A DNA stretch of 9,568 bases from JBBQVS01 sp038211295 (GTDB taxonomy: Bacteria; Chloroflexota; Ktedonobacteria; Ktedonobacterales; Ktedonobacteraceae): positions 1-9,568 of the forward strand of contig JBBQVS010000115.1 of NCBI GenBank assembly GCA_038211295.1. The letters run 5' to 3'. The notes beneath the pieces are model-generated. The model made no database searches. It was not told where the DNA came from and saw nothing but the letters and a program-made list of their open reading frames with translations. How positions within the stretch are numbered: position 1 is the first letter of the stretch; each line of letters starts with the position of its first letter. Positions 1 to 6,126 of the stretch are shown piece by piece. The position numbers were made by a program, and so were the translations under genes.

Positions 1-102
1 AATAAAGACAACATTATTGTTGCTAGTCGCGAACCATTTTCCGTCAGACGACCATGCGATGGCTTGTCCTCTACCAAGAATTGTTAACGTTGTTTTGTCA
101 GG
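1..102 (-). pseudogene. WD40-repeat-like fragment, 5' end degraded, runs off left edge
   Basis: Read on the minus strand, this frame is open from 102 to the window edge. It encodes a segment reading AIAWSSDGKWFATS followed by NNNVVFI, which is the core of a WD40 beta-propeller blade (hydrophobic-A-W-S-x-D-G-K-x-hydrophobic-A-S, then V-hydrophobic-I). WD40 blades are scaffolds for protein-protein contacts. A TAG stop lies immediately upstream (103-105), and no ATG, GTG or TTG occurs in frame before the edge, so as written the gene has no start. Upstream, in a different phase, is a short zinc-ribbon-like frame (102-200 region) with its own Shine-Dalgarno-like AAAAGGAG at 202-209. One extra base in the A-run near 96-99 would join the two frames. 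It may therefore be a decayed or frameshifted gene. The identification rests on about 25 residues; confidence is modest. Confidence 0.4.
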
Positions 103-205
103 CTACTGCGGAAACCAGGGCCATTAGTGATGTGTATGCTGTTCTCGCTTGCCGCACCACACGCGGGACAATAGAGGGATGAATGTATCGCTGATCGCAC
201 GCTCC

Positions 206-233
206 TTTTCTATGCTTGTAGCTATAGTATAAT
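206..233 (+). promoter_or_regulatory. Candidate promoter for the alpha/beta-hydrolase gene
   Basis: A perfect TATAAT -10 hexamer lies at 228-233. The best -35 candidate is weak: TTTTCT at 206-211, a 3/6 match with a 16-base spacer. A start just downstream would give a leader of about 75-80 bases before the ATG at 317. No conserved leader structure was recognised. Confidence 0.4.
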
Positions 234-254
234 TGAGGAAACGGAAGAGAGCAA
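226..254 (-). promoter_or_regulatory. Candidate minus-strand promoter for the WD40-like gene
   Basis: On the minus strand, TTGCTC (249-254) and TATACT (226-231) are separated by 17 bases. This gives a 3/6 match to the -35 and a 5/6 match to the -10 of a housekeeping sigma factor. It lies 17 bases upstream of a minus-strand AAAAGGAG (202-209). It overlaps the plus-strand -10 candidate, so the region could serve divergent transcripts. Confidence 0.35.
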
Positions 255-316
255 GAACAACCCTGACAGGGGGTGGTAGAATAAGCTGGACATATTTTTC
301 AGCAGGAGACCACACA

Positions 317-1207
317 ATGCCTATTTCTACTTCCTCAGCGCAGACATGGATTGACGCGGCAACGCTGCAAGTTGACATAGATTACCTTGATGCGCGATGG
401 CAACGCCAACCAGTGGGCGATGAAGATAAGCCAATCATTGATAGAGGAACGGGCGAGCCGCTTGTGTTTGTGCCGATTCTTGAGCATCTGGATTGGGTCT
501 ATAGCCATCAGATACAGACGTTCAGTCAGACACGGCGCGTTATCTTTTATCGTCGGCACGAGTCGCGCACCGTGCCTGTTGCCGCGCCAGAACGCGCCGA
601 GGAGCTGCGCCGCGTCCTCGACAGCTTGAACATCGAACGTGTCGATCTGGTTGGACATGGCGACGCCGCGATAGTCTTGCTAGAATTCGCCATTCGCTAC
701 CCGCAGCGTTGCCGCTCGCTGACGGTGCTGGTGCAAGGGCCAGATTACGTGATCGCGCCACATCCGTTTATCTGGCTTCTGCACGACCTGTTTATACGCC
801 TACCCATAGAGTATATGTTACCCAAACGATTTTTAAGTAATATCGTCGCGAATTATGCGACAGCACGTAGTCCGAAAAATCAGACCTTTCCCGCGATGCC
901 ACACGCACTTGTGGCGAACCAGTTTAACAAAATCGCGTTCTGGCCTGCGGTCTACAAGTTTTCGGTGCTGCCTGTCATTCACAACGTTGATTTCTATGAG
1001 CGGCTTGCTCCACTTACCATGCCCGTGCTTGTATTGAACCGCACCGATGACCGTTTGACGCCCGAACCGAAAACGCACTGGCTTGCAAAACACCTCCCCA
1101 ATTGCGCGGGCTATCACGTTGTGCATGGAGGGGATCGCTTCTTTATGTATGCCCAATCGGCAATCGTCAATCCACTCATAGAGCAGTTTTTAGCGCAACG
1201 TGTGTGA
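317..1207 (+). CDS. Alpha/beta-hydrolase-fold protein, apparent catalytic residues lost
   Basis: This encodes 296 residues. The start at 317 was chosen over the longer in-frame ATG at 233 because AGGAG (304-308) sits 8 bases upstream of it. The fold signature is clear: an N-terminal beta strand (GEPLVFVPI, about residues 47-55), a helix with LDSLNIERVDLVGHGDAA around the nucleophile elbow (113-117), and a late strand VLVLNRTDDRLTP carrying the acid position (D245). The elbow reads G-H-G-D-A where active members have G-x-S-x-G, so Gly115 replaces the nucleophilic serine. The usual terminal G-G-H reads G-G-D (D273). It therefore looks like a non-hydrolytic member, perhaps binding or structural, unless H270 or D116 takes part in an altered site. 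No signal peptide is visible, so it is probably cytosolic. A 325-base gap and an inverted repeat separate it from the next gene, so it is probably its own transcription unit. The substrate cannot be inferred. Confidence 0.85.
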   Translation: MPISTSSAQTWIDAATLQVDIDYLDARWQRQPVGDEDKPIIDRGTGEPLVFVPILEHLDWVYSHQIQTFSQTRRVIFYRRHESRTVPVAAPERAEELRRVLDSLNIERVDLVGHGDAAIVLLEFAIRYPQRCRSLTVLVQGPDYVIAPHPFIWLLHDLFIRLPIEYMLPKRFLSNIVANYATARSPKNQTFPAMPHALVANQFNKIAFWPAVYKFSVLPVIHNVDFYERLAPLTMPVLVLNRTDDRLTPEPKTHWLAKHLPNCAGYHVVHGGDRFFMYAQSAIVNPLIEQFLAQRV

Positions 1208-1227
1208 TGCTGGAGAAGCGTTCAAAT

Positions 1228-1279
1228 AGAGGAAAGGGGCGGGTGCACACATCCTTGCCCCATCATGAACATTTCCTCT
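1228..1279 (+). terminator. Two-part inverted repeat just after the hydrolase gene
   Basis: AGAGGAAA (1228-1235) pairs with TTTCCTCT (1272-1279). Directly inside it, GGGGC (1236-1240) pairs with GCCCC (1257-1261), leaving an asymmetric bulge on the 3' side. The structure begins 20 bases after the hydrolase stop codon, where a transcript-end hairpin is expected. No T-run follows, so it is not a classic intrinsic terminator. It could instead protect the mRNA 3' end. Confidence 0.35.
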
Positions 1280-1380
1280 CCAACCCACCCGCTAATTCCA
1301 GACTCCCACAAATACGCCGCATGAACGTTTATCTGTCAAAAGTAAGAGTTCCCATCATGCTTATACTGTTCCGTTCTATA

Positions 1381-1409
1381 TTGACACAGGTAAGAAAGTC
1401 ACGCATACT
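1381..1409 (+). promoter_or_regulatory. Candidate sigma70-type promoter for the exporter/ketosynthase operon
   Basis: A perfect TTGACA -35 hexamer lies at 1381-1386. Seventeen bases later comes CATACT (1404-1409), a 4/6 match to the -10. Transcription from here would leave a leader of about 115 bases before the exporter ATG at 1533. That leader contains two short palindromic elements (1441-1454 and 1475-1484) that could be operator-like or structural. Confidence 0.4.
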
Positions 1410-1440
1410 TGAAACTACAGTATTGTTGACGTTTGACCAA

Positions 1441-1484
1441 CGCGAGACGTCGCGAGCAAGGCGTTTGTTTGTATTTCGCGCGAA
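1441..1484. promoter_or_regulatory. Two short palindromes in the operon leader
   Basis: CGCGA (1441-1445) and TCGCG (1450-1454) form an inverted repeat around a 4-base loop. TTCGCGCGAA (1475-1484) is a perfect 10-base palindrome. Both lie between the candidate promoter and the exporter start codon, where a repressor site or leader hairpin could act. CG-rich words like these are common in this genome's coding sequence, so chance is a real alternative. Confidence 0.25.
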
Positions 1485-1532
1485 CAACACGGCTTGTATA
1501 GAAGGGTATACATCTTTTCAGTAGGGGGCGCA

Positions 1533-4500
1533 ATGGACGACGCAAACGTAGGGCTAATCCGCTTTACCAAAGGACCTCTGAGCGGAAGTACGTTTCAGCT
1601 TAAAAACTCCGTAACGACAATCGGGCGCGACGCGACCAACGATATTATTATTCACAACGACCTGCAAGTTTCACGTAAACATATCCGTATTTTGCACAAC
1701 AACGGTGTATGGAGTATTGAAAAGCATCCGCAATCCAATGTCGTCACCGTCAATAATCAGAACACGCACCAGTCAATCATTCAGGATAACGCAACAATTA
1801 GCCTGGGGCAAGACACGGCCTTCGTATTTTTCAAACAACCATCGGTGCCACAAAACTCCGGTGCATCGCCGCGACTACAGGCCCCGCCAATGCAACCATC
1901 TCAAGCAATACTGCACGCCGTGCCGCCACCGCACATATCACCAGTACAACAGGCTCCTGTCGTATCAGCGCAACAGCCACACGCTCCACAGGGGCCTGTT
2001 GTAGCACCCTCGTCTACTATGGCGGCGTTTTCCGTGCCGTCACCAGCAACACCTATACCACCTATCTCGCTGCAAAACCAGAAAGGGCCGATGTCACCCA
2101 ACTCCACCGTTATTGGTGCGCCCTTCGATGCCAACAGTAAGGGATACCCATCACTTACGATAAGCACAAACATCGACAATATTACTCAGCAGTTTCTCCT
2201 TGACAGGCCGATGATGAGCATTGGGAAAGACAATCCCAAGGGCAACGTTAAAAACGACATCAACATTCCTTACCCGATTGTCTCATCACAGCATTTGCTG
2301 GTCGAGCAGCGCGGCAACGATGTCGTACTCGTTCACCCGCACCCGTCCCGCCCAAAGACGGTCAACGGCGTACTTTATAAAGGGTTACGCATTCTCGGAC
2401 ATGAACACTGGGAGCATACGCTGCTGCCCGGCGATATTATTCGCATTGGCAATGAGCAGGGGACATTGATTACACTGACGTATGACGATGGCGCGGGCGT
2501 GCAAGAAGAGGCAACGGTGCCAGTTCAAGATATTCCCCTACGCAACGTCAAGGAATTGAAGATTGGGCGCAATCCGACGAACACGGTGGTCTTGCCACAT
2601 CCTCAGGTTTCGGGCTATCACGCATTGCTCACACAGGATGGTGGCTCATACCGCATCACCGATCAGCACAGTACAAACCATGTATACGTCAACAATCAGC
2701 GCACCGCGGACCAGATGTTAAAACTGGGCGATCAGATTCGCATTGGCCCCTACAGACTTATCTATGAGGGGACGAAGCTGACACAATACGATGAGAGCAA
2801 TTTTATTCGTATCGAGGCGCGAAACCTGAAAAAGTTCGGCAACAACAACGTCACTTTACTTGACAACATCTCGCTCTGCATTCCGCCGCGCAAATTTGTG
2901 GCGATTGTGGGCGGTTCGGGCGCGGGGAAATCGACACTTATGGACGCCCTGAACGGCTTGCGACCAGCTCATGAGGGACAGGTACTGTACAACGGACAGG
3001 ACTACTACCGCAATATTCCCGCGTACAGCACTCAGTTGGGCTACGTGCCACAGGACGACATCGTTCACAAAGACCTGACCGTTGAACGTGCGCTATACTA
3101 TGCCGCGAAAATGCGGCTCCCCAGCGACTTTACCGACGATCAGATTAAGCAACGTATCAACGAAGTTCTCGAAGACGTAGAGATGACGCCACGCCGTGGT
3201 CTGCTGGTGAAAAAGCTTTCCGGTGGACAGCGTAAACGTGTTTCAATCGCGCTAGAGTTGCTTGCCAACCCAAGCGTCTTCTTTCTGGATGAGCCAACGT
3301 CCGGCCTCGATCCCGGCCTTGACCGCCGCATGATGCTCCTGCTCCGCAATCTCGCTGACGCGGGACACACGATTGTGCTGGTCACGCACGCGACGAATAA
3401 TATCAAGACGTGCGATTATGTGTGCTTCCTGTGCGCTGGCGGACGCCTCGCATACTTTGGGCCACCTGCTGAAGCAAATACGTACTTCGGCAAAAACGAC
3501 TTCGCGGAGATTTACACGGGTCTAGAGCCAACTGAGGAGAATCCGCGCATTCCAGAAGAGGCGGAGGTACGCTTCAAAAACTCTCAGCAGTACAAACAGT
3601 ATGTTGTGCAACCGATGGCGGAGGGCGGCAAAAAACAGAGCGGCGCGACAAGCGGTATCGCCACGGTGACAAAGAAACGTGTGAAACGTGGCAACCCAAT
3701 TAAACAGTTTTTGCTGCTCTTCCAGCGCAACCTGGAATTACTAAAAAATGACAAAGCAAATCTGGTCGTACTCTTGTTGCAGGCACCTGTTATTGTGCTG
3801 TTCCTGATGTTGCTGGTGTACTTCGAGGTAGGGACGGGACTCTTCAACCCGAACAAGATTATTCAGTGTATGCCACAGCGTATCGATTCGACGTTCGTGT
3901 CGAACACTAACCCAAGCGGCGTCATTGGCATTACTAAAGTGAAGGGCGCGAAGGATACCGATAGCGTCAACTGCGACGCGATTCGCTCGTACCTTACCTC
4001 AAACAAAAATGGTCTGGCGGATGTCACAGGGGCGACGAACACCAACGGTATAACATATGCGAAGAAGCATGGCGGCGTCGATAAAGCACTACAAGATTTC
4101 ATTGTGCCGGGCAATATCAGCGCACAGCGTACTCTGTTCATCATCGCGTTTGTTGCGGTTGTGCTGGGATGTATCAACGGAACGCGCGAGATTGTTAAAG
4201 AGTCTTCCATCTATCGTCGTGAACGGGCGGTAAATCTAGGCATTGTACCATACATGCTGGCGAAAATATTGATGCTGGCAGTGTTCGCGCTCTTTCAGAG
4301 TGCCGCGCTCGTCTTGATTGTTCACGCATTCGAGCCTTTTTCAAGCGGAATATTTCTACCTGTTCTGCTTGAAATATATATCACGATTGTGTTGTGTAGC
4401 CTGTCGGGTCTGATGTTTGGTCTCGCGGTTTCAGCATTCGCGGCGAATGAGGATACCGCGAATAGTCTCTTGCCCTTCGTACTTATTCCAGAAGTGATCT

Positions 4501-4796
4501 TTGCCGGCGTTGAAATACCACTCAAAGATTACGTGTTACAATCGTTAGCTGTATTCTTCCCAACGCGCTGGGCGATGGCGGCGTTAGGCTCCATCGTTGG
4601 ATTGCACGCCGACAAGATTGGCGATGATAAGCTGTTTGGTGACGATCCGACCTATCACGGGCGGCTCTTCTCCGTGTTTACCCAACACGATGCGATCAAT
4701 CGTCTCTTAGTCTCATGGGCCGCCCTGAGTGGTATTATTCTCGCGCTCTCACTACTGATTGCCTTCGCCCTTAAACGCAAGGACGTGCGCCGGTAA
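1533..4796 (+). CDS. Triple-FHA ABC transporter (ABCG-like half transporter, Rv1747-like)
   Basis: This encodes 1087 residues. The start at 1533 is supported by AGGGGG at 1523-1528; the upstream in-frame ATG at 1494 lacks such a site. FHA1 (about 8-100) has G31-R32, S47-R48-K-H50 and V-N-N. A proline-rich linker spans 103-197. FHA2 (about 207-325) has G231-K232 and SSQH (251-254). FHA3 (about 332-415) has G345-R346 and SGYH (360-363). The nucleotide-binding domain (about 424-650) carries Walker A GGSGAGKST (460-468), LSGGQ (562-566), Walker B with D586-E587, and the switch H619. The C-terminal ABC2-type membrane domain has about six helices (near 742-766, 867-885, 906-930, 942-968, 978-998, 1058-1080). 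A 100-residue outer loop (767-866) holds C779 and C814. The family exports lipids or metabolites from the inner membrane, probably as a homodimer. In Mycobacterium tuberculosis Rv1747, which has two FHA domains, phosphothreonine binding regulates export. The gene heads an operon with two ketosynthases and a hydroxylase, so the cargo may be their product. Confidence 0.95.
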   Translation: MDDANVGLIRFTKGPLSGSTFQLKNSVTTIGRDATNDIIIHNDLQVSRKHIRILHNNGVWSIEKHPQSNVVTVNNQNTHQSIIQDNATISLGQDTAFVFFKQPSVPQNSGASPRLQAPPMQPSQAILHAVPPPHISPVQQAPVVSAQQPHAPQGPVVAPSSTMAAFSVPSPATPIPPISLQNQKGPMSPNSTVIGAPFDANSKGYPSLTISTNIDNITQQFLLDRPMMSIGKDNPKGNVKNDINIPYPIVSSQHLLVEQRGNDVVLVHPHPSRPKTVNGVLYKGLRILGHEHWEHTLLPGDIIRIGNEQGTLITLTYDDGAGVQEEATVPVQDIPLRNVKELKIGRNPTNTVVLPHPQVSGYHALLTQDGGSYRITDQHSTNHVYVNNQRTADQMLKLGDQIRIGPYRLIYEGTKLTQYDESNFIRIEARNLKKFGNNNVTLLDNISLCIPPRKFVAIVGGSGAGKSTLMDALNGLRPAHEGQVLYNGQDYYRNIPAYSTQLGYVPQDDIVHKDLTVERALYYAAKMRLPSDFTDDQIKQRINEVLEDVEMTPRRGLLVKKLSGGQRKRVSIALELLANPSVFFLDEPTSGLDPGLDRRMMLLLRNLADAGHTIVLVTHATNNIKTCDYVCFLCAGGRLAYFGPPAEANTYFGKNDFAEIYTGLEPTEENPRIPEEAEVRFKNSQQYKQYVVQPMAEGGKKQSGATSGIATVTKKRVKRGNPIKQFLLLFQRNLELLKNDKANLVVLLLQAPVIVLFLMLLVYFEVGTGLFNPNKIIQCMPQRIDSTFVSNTNPSGVIGITKVKGAKDTDSVNCDAIRSYLTSNKNGLADVTGATNTNGITYAKKHGGVDKALQDFIVPGNISAQRTLFIIAFVAVVLGCINGTREIVKESSIYRRERAVNLGIVPYMLAKILMLAVFALFQSAALVLIVHAFEPFSSGIFLPVLLEIYITIVLCSLSGLMFGLAVSAFAANEDTANSLLPFVLIPEVIFAGVEIPLKDYVLQSLAVFFPTRWAMAALGSIVGLHADKIGDDKLFGDDPTYHGRLFSVFTQHDAINRLLVSWAALSGIILALSLLIAFALKRKDVRR
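1945..2003. repeat. 15-bp inverted repeat inside the exporter linker coding region
   Basis: The arms are 1945-1959 and 1989-2003, complementary over 15 positions with a single T/G mismatch (a wobble pair in RNA) and a 29-base interior. The interior adds AGCG (1967-1970) and CGCT (1982-1985), which can extend the stem across an internal loop. It encodes part of the Pro/Gln/Ala-rich linker between FHA1 and FHA2, where the repeated peptide pattern APVV/GPVV partly explains the sequence similarity. Confidence 0.8.
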
Positions 4797-4812
4797 GTAG
4801 TAAAAATCGTAC

Positions 4813-4818
4813 AAGGAG
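4813..4818 (+). promoter_or_regulatory. Strong Shine-Dalgarno site for the KS-alpha gene
   Basis: AAGGAG lies 6 bases before the ATG at 4825, within the 28-base gap after the exporter stop codon. It is the strongest ribosome site in the operon and fixes the KS-alpha start. Translation of this gene need not depend on coupling to the exporter. Confidence 0.8.
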
Positions 4819-4824
4819 AAATAG

Positions 4825-6102
4825 ATGCAACGACGTGTTGTGATTACGGGTCTTGGTGTTGTTGCCCCGAACGGAGTGGGCAAAGAGACCTTCTGGCAGG
4901 CGAATATCCTGGGCCACTCAGGTATCCGCGCGATAACACGCTTCGATGCACGCGCCCTGGCAACGCGCATTGCCGGTGAGGTGCTGGATTTTGACCCACA
5001 AGCTCTGGGCCTCACTCCGCTTGAATGCTCATATATGGATCGCGGCACGCAGTTCGCCATCGCCGCCGCCAATCTCGCGCTCACGGATGCCAACATACCC
5101 AACGTCCTCGCTGAGGACGTTGGGAACCGCACAGGAGTGTATATGGGAACGGCAATGGCCTATCTTGAGGAGGGAGAGAAGTTCTGGTTGCAGGCCACCG
5201 AAAACGGGACACATCCGCCACAAACCGAAAAAGACTTTTTTCCCGCTTCCCTGTTTATGACTCATGCCTCCATCGCGGCTATAGCGGGCCATCATCAGCT
5301 ACATGGCCCCAGCACGGTTATCGCGACAGGATGTTCCGCCGGTGCCGATGCCATCGGAGAGGCCGCGTGGGCGATCCGCGAGGGACGCGCTGACCGTATG
5401 CTCGCGGGTGGCACCGACTCCACTATCTCGCCGGTGGGCTTGAATGTGTTCGCGGTCATGGGGGCGTTAAGCACACGTAATGACGAGCCGCAAAAAGCCT
5501 CACGCCCCTATAGCGGTGATCGCGATGGCTTTATCATGGCGGAAGGCGCGGGCGTCGTCGTGCTGGAAGAGCGCGAGCTGGCACTCGCACGCGGCGCACA
5601 CATCTATGCCGAGCTACTGGCGTTCGCATCGAATAATAACGCGCATCACATGACCGCGCTCCCCGCCGATGGCGCACCACTACAACAACTCTTGCGGGCG
5701 GTGCTGGCAGATGCTGATATTTCCTATACGCAACTCGACTATATCAACTCACATGGCAGCTCAACACCCGCGAACGACGCAGCGGAAACGGCGGCCTATA
5801 AAGCCGTTTTTGGCGATTTTGCCTATAAAATACCTATAAGCTCCACAAAATCTATTATCGGTCATACACAGGGGGCGGCAAGCGCGATAGAGGCGATTGT
5901 CACATCGCTTGTGTTAGAGCATCAAATTATTCCACCAACACTCAACCTGGATGTCCCCGATGCACGCTGTGATCTCGATTATGTACCGCTTGTTGCCCGT
6001 CGAGCGTCTGTACAGGTAGCACTCACACATTCCAGCGGCTTTGGCGGTGTCAATAGCGCACTGATTCTTGTCCGACCAGAGTGGGTTGATATGCATAGCT
6101 AA
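4825..6102 (+). CDS. Beta-ketoacyl-ACP synthase, KAS II / KS-alpha type, catalytically complete
   Basis: This encodes 425 residues, the usual length for FabF-type condensing enzymes. It carries out decarboxylative Claisen condensation of an acyl group with malonyl-ACP in the cytosol. All catalytic residues are present and line up with E. coli FabF (C163, H303, K335, H340) at a constant offset of 7: C170 in ATGCSAGADAIGEA, H310 in NSHGSSTP, K342 and H347 in STKSIIGH. The glycine-rich C-terminal segment HSSGFGGVNSAL is also typical. The next gene is a paralogue without the active cysteine, and a flavin hydroxylase follows, which argues for a secondary-metabolism KS-alpha rather than the housekeeping fatty-acid enzyme. 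It begins 28 bases after the exporter stop, in the same operon. No acyl carrier protein lies nearby. A perfect 12-base inverted repeat lies within the gene at 5098-5124. Type II polyketide, aryl-polyene-like or special fatty-acid chemistry all remain possible. Confidence 0.93.
   Translation: MQRRVVITGLGVVAPNGVGKETFWQANILGHSGIRAITRFDARALATRIAGEVLDFDPQALGLTPLECSYMDRGTQFAIAAANLALTDANIPNVLAEDVGNRTGVYMGTAMAYLEEGEKFWLQATENGTHPPQTEKDFFPASLFMTHASIAAIAGHHQLHGPSTVIATGCSAGADAIGEAAWAIREGRADRMLAGGTDSTISPVGLNVFAVMGALSTRNDEPQKASRPYSGDRDGFIMAEGAGVVVLEERELALARGAHIYAELLAFASNNNAHHMTALPADGAPLQQLLRAVLADADISYTQLDYINSHGSSTPANDAAETAAYKAVFGDFAYKIPISSTKSIIGHTQGAASAIEAIVTSLVLEHQIIPPTLNLDVPDARCDLDYVPLVARRASVQVALTHSSGFGGVNSALILVRPEWVDMHS
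5098..5124. repeat. Perfect 12-bp inverted repeat within the KS-alpha gene
   Basis: The left arm CCCAACGTCCTC (5098-5109) and right arm GAGGACGTTGGG (5113-5124) are exact reverse complements around a 3-base loop GCT. The RNA would form a tight, GC-rich hairpin about 275 bases into the reading frame. It encodes roughly residues 92-100, a surface-type region before the V-Y-M-G strand, and the reading frame is intact through it. Confidence 0.92.
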
Positions 6103-6126
6103 TTCTGCACCTATAGGGAAAAATAC

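Noticed and set aside
1102..1524. Plus-strand open frame of 140 codons across the hydrolase end and the gap
   Set aside because: It overlaps the hydrolase in another frame, has no convincing ribosome site or recognisable domain, and its downstream half is compositionally like intergenic DNA.
5790..5840. Repeated GCCTATAAA-like words in KS-alpha
   Set aside because: They encode two A-Y-K tripeptides and a similar third word, with irregular spacing; no array or tandem repeat structure.
4825..6102. KS-alpha as the housekeeping fatty-acid gene fabF
   Set aside because: Catalytic residues fit, but no acpP, fabG or fabD neighbour is present and a cysteine-less partner follows; a specialised role is more likely.
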